From an uncultured bacterium (GTDB lineage Bacteria > Actinomycetota > Actinomycetes > S36-B12): a DNA stretch of 6,959 bases. A model generated the notes under the pieces. That model was not told the origin of the DNA. It did no database searches and saw only the letters and a list, made by a program, of their open reading frames with translations. Positions 1 to 5,388 of the stretch are shown here, in pieces. The stretch spans positions 1 to 6,959 of the forward strand of contig CAITYI010000186.1 in NCBI GenBank assembly GCA_903896585.1, written 5' to 3'. The position numbers and the translations under genes were made by a program. Within the stretch, counting starts at the first letter, position 1. Every line of letters begins with the position of its first letter.

Positions 1-746
1 AACATGGGTGCCATTTGAGCGGCAACGTTAGTGACCGTCAGAGACTTCCACCGGTGGGTGATCAGATCCGAGGCTTGATTGTGGAATTGGGAGAGCATAT
101 TTGCAATATCAGGTGCATGTTTGTGCACCAACGCAAATATCCTATTGACCGGCTTTTGTAACCACCCACCAATTTTTCGCGCTGAATCCTCACTTCGAAG
201 TACCGCAATAATGACGATGAGGGAGATGATCACAACACTTAGCCCAATAATCGCCGTGGTCATAAACGCCGTTGTTGATCTTCCTTCGATGACAAGCAGA
301 AGCACCGCAATCGAGGGAGCACCCAACGTGAACAGGTATGTGTAGATCGCATCGGCGGATACCGCGGCCGCAGCACGTGCTTGCGGAACACCGTAGCGAG
401 CCAGCACTGCGTATTGAGTTGCCACGGCCACTGCCCCACCCCCCGGAACAATATTGCTCAGGGTGAATCCAGCCTGACGGCTCAACGAGGCGTGCAGGTA
501 GCTCAATGTGCGGATGGCAGCAATTGCCGTTAACGGGTAAATCACAATATTAATGAGCGACGCGGCTGCGATCGCAATTTTCCAGCCGGTATCCACCGAA
601 CCAAGTTCGGTAAATGCTTTGGAATACTGCCCCGCATTTTGGCTGATGAACCAGAACAACAACACCATGACGACCAGCCCGACAATGGCGCTGACCGCGT
701 TCCTCTTCCACGAGGACTTCTTCTTTGCTCCCTGAACTTCAGCCAC
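1..746 (-). CDS. YbhN/LPG-synthase-TM family (flippase-like) membrane protein, 3' end cut by window
   Basis: An open frame on the minus strand runs from a GTG at 746 to the window edge (about 248 residues, stop not reached). After a basic N-terminus (KKKSSWKR, residues 8-15) come hydrophobic segments at roughly residues 17-35, 55-78, 135-153 and 163-183, with the family-like loop NIVPGGGAVAVATQYAVLAR at about 98-117 and a following GVP. This pattern of a PGG loop then a small-residue helix fits the LPG_synthase_TM / UPF0104 (YbhN, flippase-like) family, whose members are usually about 300-350 residues, so roughly a third is missing here. The family includes the membrane half of MprF-type lipid flippases, but most stand-alone members have no assigned substrate, so no lipid is proposed. 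GTG at 746 is chosen because an in-frame TAG lies four codons upstream, and a later ATG (residue 27) would remove most of the first membrane helix. It is divergent from the peroxidase gene. Confidence 0.82.
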   Translation of the reverse strand, partial: MAEVQGAKKKSSWKRNAVSAIVGLVVMVLLFWFISQNAGQYSKAFTELGSVDTGWKIAIAAASLINIVIYPLTAIAAIRTLSYLHASLSRQAGFTLSNIVPGGGAVAVATQYAVLARYGVPQARAAAAVSADAIYTYLFTLGAPSIAVLLLVIEGRSTTAFMTTAIIGLSVVIISLIVIIAVLRSEDSARKIGGWLQKPVNRIFALVHKHAPDIANMLSQFHNQASDLITHRWKSLTVTNVAAQMAPM

Positions 747-752
747 CCCCAG

Positions 753-758
753 AGCCTA
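753..758 (-). promoter_or_regulatory. Candidate -10 element of a leaderless promoter for the YbhN-like gene
   Basis: On the minus strand TAGGCT (a TANNNT -10 match) lies exactly six bases before the GTG at 746. The only G-rich stretch upstream touches the start codon, so a normal ribosome binding site is lacking. This geometry is the one known for leaderless transcripts in actinobacteria. No good -35 is visible. The element is inferred from spacing only. It also lies inside a small inverted repeat (AGCCT-ATTC-AGGCT, 753-766), which could be chance. Confidence 0.4.
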
Positions 759-780
759 TTCAGGCTTGCCAAATCTGAGT

Positions 781-788
781 AGAGAGGA
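781..788 (+). promoter_or_regulatory. Ribosome binding site of the glutathione peroxidase gene
   Basis: AGAGAGGA lies 11 bases before the ATG at 800, slightly further away than ideal but the only purine-rich match to the 16S tail at a usable distance. It supports the ATG at 800 as the start. Confidence 0.5.
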
Positions 789-799
789 ACAATAAAGGC

Positions 800-1282
800 A
801 TGAGTAATCTTTATGATTTGGAATTTACCGACAACAAGGGCAATACGGTCTCGCTAGACCAATACCGCGACAAGCCAGTACTCATTGTCAACACAGCGAG
901 TAAATGTGGATTTACCCCGCAGTACGAGGGTTTACAAAAACTCCATGAAGAATTAGGCCCACAGGGGCTCGTGGTCTTAGGTTTCCCCTGCGATCAATTT
1001 GCTCACCAGGAGCCTGGTAGCGATACCGACATTGAGGAATTTTGCTCGGTGAATTACGGCGTGAGCTTTCCACTTTCTACTAAAATTGACGTGAATGGGA
1101 GCAACACCAGCCCGGTTTTTGATTTCGTGAAAAAGCAGGCTGGGGGGATGCTCGGCTCAGCCATTAAATGGAACTTCACCAAATTCCTAGTTGCACCCGA
1201 TGGCCAGACCGTTAAACGTTATGCACCCACCACCAAGCCTGACGATATTCGTAAAGATGCCGAAGCACTTTTGTCCAGTTAA
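800..1282 (+). CDS. Glutathione peroxidase family protein, probably thioredoxin-dependent
   Basis: A 160-residue cytosolic peroxidase of the GPx family, complete at both ends. The catalytic tetrad can be read: peroxidatic Cys36 in NTASKCGFTPQY, Gln70 in the block GFPCDQFAHQEPG (61-73), and Trp124-Asn125 in KWNFTKFLV (123-131). The active residue is Cys, not selenocysteine. A second cysteine, Cys82 in EEFCSVNYG, sits where the resolving Cys of yeast Gpx3-type enzymes lies (those have Cys36, Cys64 and Cys82, all three present here). That makes a two-cysteine, thioredoxin-reduced mechanism more likely than use of glutathione; this is inferred from family knowledge. It would reduce hydrogen peroxide or lipid hydroperoxides. 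It has no oligomerisation loop, as expected for short bacterial members. It opens the run of four plus-strand genes, and the acetolactate decarboxylase gene starts 19 bp downstream. Confidence 0.95.
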   Translation: MSNLYDLEFTDNKGNTVSLDQYRDKPVLIVNTASKCGFTPQYEGLQKLHEELGPQGLVVLGFPCDQFAHQEPGSDTDIEEFCSVNYGVSFPLSTKIDVNGSNTSPVFDFVKKQAGGMLGSAIKWNFTKFLVAPDGQTVKRYAPTTKPDDIRKDAEALLSS

Positions 1283-1289
1283 AGACAGC

Positions 1290-1294
1290 AGGAG
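1290..1294 (+). promoter_or_regulatory. Ribosome binding site of the acetolactate decarboxylase gene
   Basis: AGGAG ends seven bases before the ATG at 1302, in the short gap after the peroxidase stop (1280-1282). There is no room for a terminator between the two genes, so they are probably co-transcribed. Confidence 0.6.
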
Positions 1295-1301
1295 TTAAGG
1301 T

Positions 1302-2162
1302 ATGTTTGATCCACATCTGGTCACAGCGGCACATGGCCATGTTCACCAGATCGATGTTGTGACTGACCTTTTACATGGTAATTACGATTCCATCACAACC
1401 GTTGGTGACGTCTTCTCTAACACGGTGCTCGGACTCGGAGTTGCGGACCGACTTGACGGCGAAATCGTGTCCGTGGATGGCCAGACGTGGAGAATCCCCG
1501 CATCCGGGGTGCCGGTGATCGCAGAACCAGATCTGGGGATGCCTTTTGCTATCAGTGCTGAGGGTGGGACTTCCATCAATATTGAGCTTGCTCCCGGCAC
1601 AACTCAAGATCAGATCGCCACGATTGTTGAACAAGAAATTCACCGTCAACATGACAACTTGCATCCGATAGCGGCAGTCAAACTTGATGGCACCTTCACC
1701 GACGTTCTCCTGCGCACCGAACACAGGCAGGATCCTCCATTTCAACATCTGGACAATGTTTTGCGTCGTGAAGTTCAGTTCTCATTTGACACATGGCAGG
1801 GGACATTCGTGGGATTCTCATTCCCGCAGACCAACAATGATCAGATCGCAATCCCCGGACTGCACCTGCATGCAATTTCGCGGGATCGAACATCGGGCGG
1901 CCACTCGCACCGAGCTACAACTGATATTGCTCAATTAAGAATTTGGCTCGACGATGTCGATATTGCTGTCCCCCAATCGCGAGTCACACATGCACTCGAT
2001 GTACTTCGGAAAGTGGCTGAACACGGCGGTCCTCAGCAACGGCAACAGGCCGTGAACTTAATGGAGCTTCTGCAATCAGCAAACTCAACTGCCGACGATT
2101 TTGCCCAGGCAATTGCACTCCATGACGCATATCTGCACGATCCCTATCTTGAAAAACCATGA
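1302..2162 (+). CDS. budA: Acetolactate decarboxylase with a C-terminal extension
   Basis: Predicted alpha-acetolactate decarboxylase (EC 4.1.1.5), which converts 2-acetolactate to acetoin and CO2. Family blocks appear in order: the N-terminal substrate-side block around residues 15-65 (HQIDVVTDLLHGNYDS, then LGLGVADRLDGEIVSVDG with the acidic Glu54), MPFAIS at 80-85, the DGTFTDVLLRT block (129-139; Arg138 is probably the active-site arginine), a PF-x-HLDNVLRREVQF segment (146-160), GTFVGFSFPQ (167-176), and the zinc-site block PGLHLHAISRDRTSGGH (185-201), whose His188, His190 and His201 match the three metal ligands. The enzyme normally ends soon after that block. Here about 60 further residues (roughly 227-286) look mostly helical and are not recognised. 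The second active-site glutamate known near the C-terminus of the Bacillus enzyme could not be placed by eye. No signal peptide is seen, so it is probably cytosolic. The stop overlaps the next start (ATGA). No acetolactate synthase gene lies in the window. Confidence 0.88.
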   Translation: MFDPHLVTAAHGHVHQIDVVTDLLHGNYDSITTVGDVFSNTVLGLGVADRLDGEIVSVDGQTWRIPASGVPVIAEPDLGMPFAISAEGGTSINIELAPGTTQDQIATIVEQEIHRQHDNLHPIAAVKLDGTFTDVLLRTEHRQDPPFQHLDNVLRREVQFSFDTWQGTFVGFSFPQTNNDQIAIPGLHLHAISRDRTSGGHSHRATTDIAQLRIWLDDVDIAVPQSRVTHALDVLRKVAEHGGPQQRQQAVNLMELLQSANSTADDFAQAIALHDAYLHDPYLEKP

Positions 2163-2458
2163 ACTCACTCCAGTTCAGTTTCGAATCGGAGATTTTCCTC
2201 TGGGGTGGCGACTCGGCTTGGCATTTTGTTGCAGTGCCGGTTGATATCGCAGATGACATCGAGGATTCTGCGACCCTGCGCGGGGGTTTCGGATCAATCA
2301 AAGTTCTCGTGACAATTGGAAACACAACCTGGAATACCTCGCTTTTCCCCGACAGCAAGCAGAAAACGTTCATCCTGCCGGTGAAAAAGGAAGTACGTCG
2401 AGCCGAGAATCTGACAGAAGGTGACCGGCCTGTGATTTACCTGGTGATCATGAACTAG
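2159..2458 (+). CDS. Stand-alone DUF1905 domain protein
   Basis: A 99-residue protein that fits DUF1905 over its whole length: an N-terminal strand (LQFSFESEIF), the WHFVAVP motif (21-27), a central GSIKVLVTIGNTTWNTSLFP stretch (45-64), a FILPVKKEVRRAE segment (71-83), and the closing GD-x-PVIYLVI strand (88-97). The family is a small beta-barrel of unknown function, often found fused to a YdeI/OmdA-like domain; here it stands alone. Its ATG overlaps the TGA of the decarboxylase gene (ATGA) and no ribosome binding site is apparent, so translation is probably coupled to that gene. The context suggests a link with the decarboxylase, but no function can be assigned. Confidence 0.8.
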   Translation: MNSLQFSFESEIFLWGGDSAWHFVAVPVDIADDIEDSATLRGGFGSIKVLVTIGNTTWNTSLFPDSKQKTFILPVKKEVRRAENLTEGDRPVIYLVIMN

Positions 2459-2469
2459 CAATTTTCAAG

Positions 2470-2474
2470 GGAGG
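2470..2474 (+). promoter_or_regulatory. Possible ribosome binding site of the CDGSH gene
   Basis: GGAGG within the run AAGGGAGGGG is a strong anti-16S match. It lies 9 bases before an in-frame TTG at 2484 and 15 bases before the ATG at 2490, so it leaves the start of the CDGSH gene ambiguous. Confidence 0.45.
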
Positions 2475-2477
2475 GGC

Positions 2478-2483
2478 TAGTCT
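2478..2483 (+). promoter_or_regulatory. Candidate -10 element for a separate CDGSH transcript
   Basis: TAGTCT matches TANNNT and lies exactly six bases before the ATG at 2490, the same spacing as the candidate at the left-edge gene. It could start a leaderless transcript of the CDGSH gene independent of the upstream operon. No -35 is convincing. Confidence 0.3.
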
Positions 2484-2489
2484 TTGGTC

Positions 2490-2681
2490 ATGAGCGATCC
2501 CGTAATCATTACCCCACTCCCCGATGGCCCCCTTGAAGTCTCGGGCGCCAACATTGTCAAAGACCAGGATGGCAATATCGCCAAGGAAGGCGACAAGGCC
2601 TACCTGTGTCGGTGTGGATTTAGCGCAAACAAGCCCTTCTGTGACGGCTCCCACAAGCGTGAAGGTTGGACCAGTAACTAA
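2490..2681 (+). CDS. CDGSH-type iron-sulfur protein
   Basis: A 63-residue protein with a complete CDGSH motif, CRCGFSANKPFCDGSH at residues 40-55. Cys40, Cys42, Cys51 and His55 are the expected 3Cys-1His ligands of a [2Fe-2S] cluster, as in the mitoNEET family. The N-terminal half (TPLPDGPLEVSG, residues 8-19) is the pattern common in small bacterial members, which are cytosolic and lack the membrane anchor of the eukaryotic proteins. The role is electron transfer or cluster handling by family analogy; the partner is unknown. The ATG at 2490 gives the usual N-terminus; a TTG at 2484 would add two residues and has better spacing to GGAGG. It lies 31 bp after the DUF1905 gene and just before the iron-regulated import operon, so it may belong to either unit by function. 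Confidence 0.92.
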   Translation: MSDPVIITPLPDGPLEVSGANIVKDQDGNIAKEGDKAYLCRCGFSANKPFCDGSHKREGWTSN

Positions 2682-2693
2682 TTGTTTCTCAGT

Positions 2694-2723
2694 TTGACAC
2701 CCCTCCCCGATGTGTGCTTAGGT
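2694..2723 (+). promoter_or_regulatory. Promoter of the ferric iron import operon
   Basis: A perfect -35 hexamer TTGACA (2694-2699) is followed after 18 bp by TTAGGT (2718-2723), a fair -10. The -10 lies within the first of two iron boxes, so a bound repressor would block polymerase. The -35 match is seen directly; the -10 choice is inference, since TAGGTA one base later is an alternative. Confidence 0.55.
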
Positions 2724-2736
2724 AAACCTTAGTTAG
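2718..2736. promoter_or_regulatory. IdeR/DtxR-like iron box 1
   Basis: TTAGGTAAACCTTAGTTAG agrees with the actinobacterial iron-box consensus TWAGGTWAGSCTWACCTWA at 15 of 19 positions, counted by eye; the left half-site is complete and the right half is degenerate. It covers the presumed -10 of the iron importer promoter. IdeR/DtxR with Fe2+ normally represses from such sites. Confidence 0.6.
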
Positions 2737-2751
2737 GGAACCCTAACCTCA
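2733..2751. promoter_or_regulatory. IdeR/DtxR-like iron box 2
   Basis: TTAGGGAACCCTAACCTCA agrees with the same consensus at 16 of 19 positions and contains the perfect inverted repeat GTTAGGG-AA-CCCTAAC (2732-2747). It overlaps box 1 by four bases and lies at or just after the expected transcription start, 20 to 38 bases before the coding start. Two overlapping boxes suggest two repressor dimers on the same stretch. Confidence 0.65.
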
Positions 2752-2758
2752 CTTCTTG

Positions 2759-2764
2759 AGAGGG
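2759..2764 (+). promoter_or_regulatory. Ribosome binding site deciding the fbpA start
   Basis: AGAGGG ends six bases before the ATG at 2771. An in-frame TTG at 2756 lies before this site and would prepend five residues to an otherwise normal signal peptide, so ATG 2771 is preferred. Confidence 0.6.
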
Positions 2765-2770
2765 AAAAAC

Positions 2771-3811
2771 ATGTTTCGCTTCACTCGGCGAGGTTCATTG
2801 CTCGCCGCTGGACTACTCGTCACTACCACCGCACTTGCAGCCTGCTCAAGCGGCGGCGCAACCGAAACAGATGTACCGGCAGATGGTGTGGTCGTGTATT
2901 CCGGTCGCAGTGAGGAACTGGTGGGACCACTTTTTGAGCTTTTCACCGCTGAAACAGGGATCCCGGTTCAGGCTCGCTACGGCGACACCGCCGAGTTGGC
3001 CGCTCAAATGATTGAAGAAGGCGATTCCACCCCGGCCCAGGTGTACTTCGCGCAGGATGCTGGCGCACTTGGTGCAGTTTCCGCTGAAGGTTTACTCGCT
3101 GATTTACCCGAGTCCACCACTTCCCTCGTTCCAGATAATTACCGTTCCGCAGACGGTAGGTGGGTTGGGGTCAGTGGTCGTGCCCGCGTCATTGCATACG
3201 ATCAACAACAGGTAGCGGTGGACCAAGTTCCCACCTCGATCTTCGAATTAACCGACCCACGGTGGAAGGGTCAGGTCGCAATCGCGCCCACGAATGCGAG
3301 CTTCCAATCATTTGTCACCGCATTGCGAGTCACCGATGGCGACGATGTCGCTCGCGCATGGCTTGAAGGCTTGGTCGCCAACGATGTTCAGAGATTCGAG
3401 AAGAACGGCCTGATTCTCGATGCCGTTAATGCAGGTCAAGTGCAACTCGGATTAATTAACCACTACTACTGGTATGAAAAAGCAGCCGAGGTTGGAGCGG
3501 ACAATATGCGAGCTCAACTGGCCTTCACCGCTCCAGCCGATCCAGGTTCATTAGTGAACGTGGCCGGCGTTGGAATCACCACCAATGCGGCTAATAGCAA
3601 TAACGCCGCGGCGCTGGTTCAATGGTTGCTCTCCCCCGTTGCCCAGCAGTACTTCGTGGATAACACATTTGAGTACCCGGTGGTCGCGAGCATTGCAGCG
3701 GCAGATGGCCTGCCGCCATTGGAATCCCTCCGCGGACCTGATATCGAACTTGCTGAACTGGCCGATCTACCCGGGACACTTGCCATGCTGGAGGATGTCG
3801 GATTGTTGTGA
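2771..3811 (+). CDS. fbpA: Ferric iron ABC transporter substrate-binding lipoprotein
   Basis: A 346-residue surface lipoprotein that captures Fe3+ for the permease and ATPase encoded next to it. Residues 1-24 form a lipoprotein signal (basic FTRRGS, hydrophobic core, lipobox LAAC) with Cys25 as the lipidated residue. The mature part shows the blocks of the FbpA/FutA/SfuA class: VVYSGRSEELVGPLFELFTA (41-60), WVGVSGRARVIAYDQ (131-145), TDPRWKGQVAIAPTNASFQS (161-180), the iron-ligand block NHYYWYEKA (230-238) with adjacent Tyr232 and Tyr233, and the EYPV segment near 301-304. The tyrosine pair is the hallmark of Fe3+ rather than sulfate, thiamine or polyamine binding. Tandem iron boxes upstream agree. 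The stop overlaps the permease GTG start (GTGA). The symbol is by family; whether the ligand is free Fe3+ or a chelate is not decided by sequence. Confidence 0.93.
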   Translation: MFRFTRRGSLLAAGLLVTTTALAACSSGGATETDVPADGVVVYSGRSEELVGPLFELFTAETGIPVQARYGDTAELAAQMIEEGDSTPAQVYFAQDAGALGAVSAEGLLADLPESTTSLVPDNYRSADGRWVGVSGRARVIAYDQQQVAVDQVPTSIFELTDPRWKGQVAIAPTNASFQSFVTALRVTDGDDVARAWLEGLVANDVQRFEKNGLILDAVNAGQVQLGLINHYYWYEKAAEVGADNMRAQLAFTAPADPGSLVNVAGVGITTNAANSNNAAALVQWLLSPVAQQYFVDNTFEYPVVASIAAADGLPPLESLRGPDIELAELADLPGTLAMLEDVGLL

Positions 3812-5388
3812 CCCGAAGCAGTGGAATTCGACCACCGCGGCCGCTAATTGCGGCCGCGGTGGTTTCTGCATGTCTGGCGCTGATCCCACTCTTCTACTTG
3901 ATTGTGCGCGTTGCCTCAGCCGGTCCTGAAAAAATCTTGTCAAGCCTGTTACGCGCCCGCACGTGGGAGACAACCGCAACGAGCGTGAGCCTGATGGTCG
4001 TGGTGGTGGTGGGTTGCTTGATCATTGCGATCCCCGCAGCCGCCCTCTTGACTCGCACCAACCTTCCGGGACGAAGACTGTGGTTAACAGCATTGGCTCT
4101 ACCCCTTGCAATTCCTTCCTATGTTGCCGCCTATGCGTGGCTTGCTCAATTCCCTGCCATGTCTGGGTTCTGGGCGGCCGCACTGATTCTTATTGCTGTC
4201 AGTTACCCCTATGTGTTGCTTCCGGTCGCTGCCGCCCTGCGCTCAACAGATCCTGCGATTGAGGAAGTCGCCAGATCCCTAGGTCGATCTCAATTCGCGG
4301 CGTTCAGAACAACCACACTTCCCCAAGCCATGCCGGCAGCGGCAGCCGGCTCACTCCTTGTTGGGCTTTATGTGCTCTCCGATTTTGGTGCCGTGTCACT
4401 TTTCCGGGTCGATGCATTCACGCGAGTGATCTTCGCCTCGTATCGGGCAAGTTTTGACCGCACCTCGGCCGCGGTGCTCGCGAGCATTTTGGTCCTTTTG
4501 GCGCTGATCCTTGTTTTCGCCGAACGCAAGGTGCGTGGTCGGTCCCTGCAATACCGGAGTGCCTCAGGAACCCAACGCAAGGCGGTGCTGACCCGACTCA
4601 GTATTCGCGGCCGCGTATTCGGGTGGGGGTTTGTCACCGTGGTAATCGCAATTGCAATTATTGTTCCGGTCGCATCCCTCTTAATTCGCCTTGCTGAAGG
4701 TAGTCGCAGACCACTCGATGTCGTTGAACTAGTGCAGGCCACCCTGAGTTCCGCCGGCGCTGCTGCGACGGGGGCGGTAATTGCGGTGGCCCTTGCCCTA
4801 CCCATTGGCTTGCTTACGGCTCGGTATCGCTCCAAGTGGAGCACCGGGACCGAGACTGCGGCTTTTGCCGGACACGCGCTGCCCGGTGTGGTGATTGGTC
4901 TCTCGCTAGTTTTTCTCACGATCAACGCGGTTCCATTCCTCTATCAAACGCTCTTTACCCTGGCATTTGCTTACGCTGTTCTCTTCCTTCCCAAATCCAT
5001 TGGCGCGACCCGAACTTCAATTGCTGCGGTCCCGCCAATTCTGGAACAAACTGCACGAACCCTTGGTCGCAACCCATTGGGCGCTTGGGCCAACACCACC
5101 CTCCGACTCGCATGGCCTGGCATTGCAGCCGGTGGACTACTCGTTCTTCTCACCGCCATGAAGGAACTCCCTGCAACCCTGATGCTGCGCCCTACCGGAT
5201 TTGACACCCTTGCAACAGAGTTGTGGAGCCGTACCGAAATCGCGGCGTACGGTGCCGCTGCTCCTTATGCGCTTGCCCTCATTGCTCTGGCTGCAGTTCC
5301 AGCATTCACGCTGTCACTTGCCATGTCTAAGTCGAACAAGCTTTCGGATCAACAAGAACTTCCGCAACTCGATACGGTGAGCCAATGA
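3808..5388 (+). CDS. fbpB: Ferric iron ABC transporter permease, fused two-domain type
   Basis: A 526-residue inner-membrane permease made of two MetI-like domains in one chain, the usual layout of FbpB/SfuB (and ThiP). The first domain spans about residues 12-238 and the second about 270-506, joined by a basic linker (KVRGRSLQYRSASGTQRK). Each has an EAA coupling loop that contacts the ATPase: EEVARSLG (152-159) leading to TLPQAMP, and EQTARTLG (413-420) leading to TLRLAWPG. About twelve hydrophobic segments can be seen, the first near 12-35. The start is GTG at 3808, four bases before the end of the binding-protein gene; GGAGGA at 3790-3795 is a rather distant ribosome site, so coupled translation is likely. 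Codons 8 to 19 form a perfect 14-bp hairpin (separate entry). The 3' end overlaps the ATPase gene by four bases. Confidence 0.93.
   Translation: MTRSSGIRPPRPLIAAAVVSACLALIPLFYLIVRVASAGPEKILSSLLRARTWETTATSVSLMVVVVVGCLIIAIPAAALLTRTNLPGRRLWLTALALPLAIPSYVAAYAWLAQFPAMSGFWAAALILIAVSYPYVLLPVAAALRSTDPAIEEVARSLGRSQFAAFRTTTLPQAMPAAAAGSLLVGLYVLSDFGAVSLFRVDAFTRVIFASYRASFDRTSAAVLASILVLLALILVFAERKVRGRSLQYRSASGTQRKAVLTRLSIRGRVFGWGFVTVVIAIAIIVPVASLLIRLAEGSRRPLDVVELVQATLSSAGAAATGAVIAVALALPIGLLTARYRSKWSTGTETAAFAGHALPGVVIGLSLVFLTINAVPFLYQTLFTLAFAYAVLFLPKSIGATRTSIAAVPPILEQTARTLGRNPLGAWANTTLRLAWPGIAAGGLLVLLTAMKELPATLMLRPTGFDTLATELWSRTEIAAYGAAAPYALALIALAAVPAFTLSLAMSKSNKLSDQQELPQLDTVSQ
3831..3863. repeat. Perfect 14-bp inverted repeat (hairpin) in the first codons of the permease gene
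   Basis: Left arm ACCACCGCGGCCGC (3831-3844), loop TAATT (3845-3849) and right arm GCGGCCGCGGTGGT (3850-3863) pair without mismatch, 12 of the 14 pairs being G-C; a flanking G-U pair (3830/3864) would add one more in RNA. It begins 20 bases after the binding-protein stop and 23 bases after the permease GTG. Only three T residues follow, so it is not a standard intrinsic terminator. Such stems between a binding-protein gene and its permease gene are known to protect the upstream mRNA from 3' decay or to damp downstream expression; that role here is inferred. Confidence 0.85.

Noticed and set aside
79..345. 88-codon open frame on the plus strand at the left edge
   Set aside because: The minus-strand frame here encodes a coherent YbhN-like membrane protein without a stop from 746 to 1, so the plus-strand frame is a shadow.
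1371..1748. 125-codon open frame on the minus strand
   Set aside because: It lies antisense to the acetolactate decarboxylase gene, has no recognisable domain and no ribosome site; the plus-strand protein explains this stretch.
1984..2373. 129-codon open frame on the minus strand
   Set aside because: It spans the end of the decarboxylase gene and most of the DUF1905 gene in antisense, with no family resemblance.
2756..2770. Upstream TTG start for the iron-binding lipoprotein
   Set aside because: The ribosome site AGAGGG lies after this TTG and is well spaced for ATG 2771, and the five added residues are not needed for the signal peptide.
3831..3870. Junction hairpin as an ordinary intrinsic terminator of the binding-protein gene
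   Set aside because: Only TTT follows the stem before C and G, and the stem lies inside the permease coding sequence of an operon that needs read-through. Partial attenuation or mRNA protection is more plausible.
3996..4014. Short GTG tandem repeat
   Set aside because: It simply encodes a run of valines in a membrane helix of the permease; it is too short to be a meaningful microsatellite.
4332..4350. GCCGGC repeated around a 7-base spacer, able to form a hairpin
   Set aside because: It encodes an alanine-rich stretch of the permease. Each copy is itself a palindrome, and such short GC-rich pairings are expected in alanine codons, so there is no reason to see a function.
4368..4925. 185-codon open frame on the minus strand
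   Set aside because: It is wholly antisense to the permease gene, whose EAA loops and membrane segments are clear. The translated product is rich in Arg, Ser and Thr with no motif, typical of a shadow frame.
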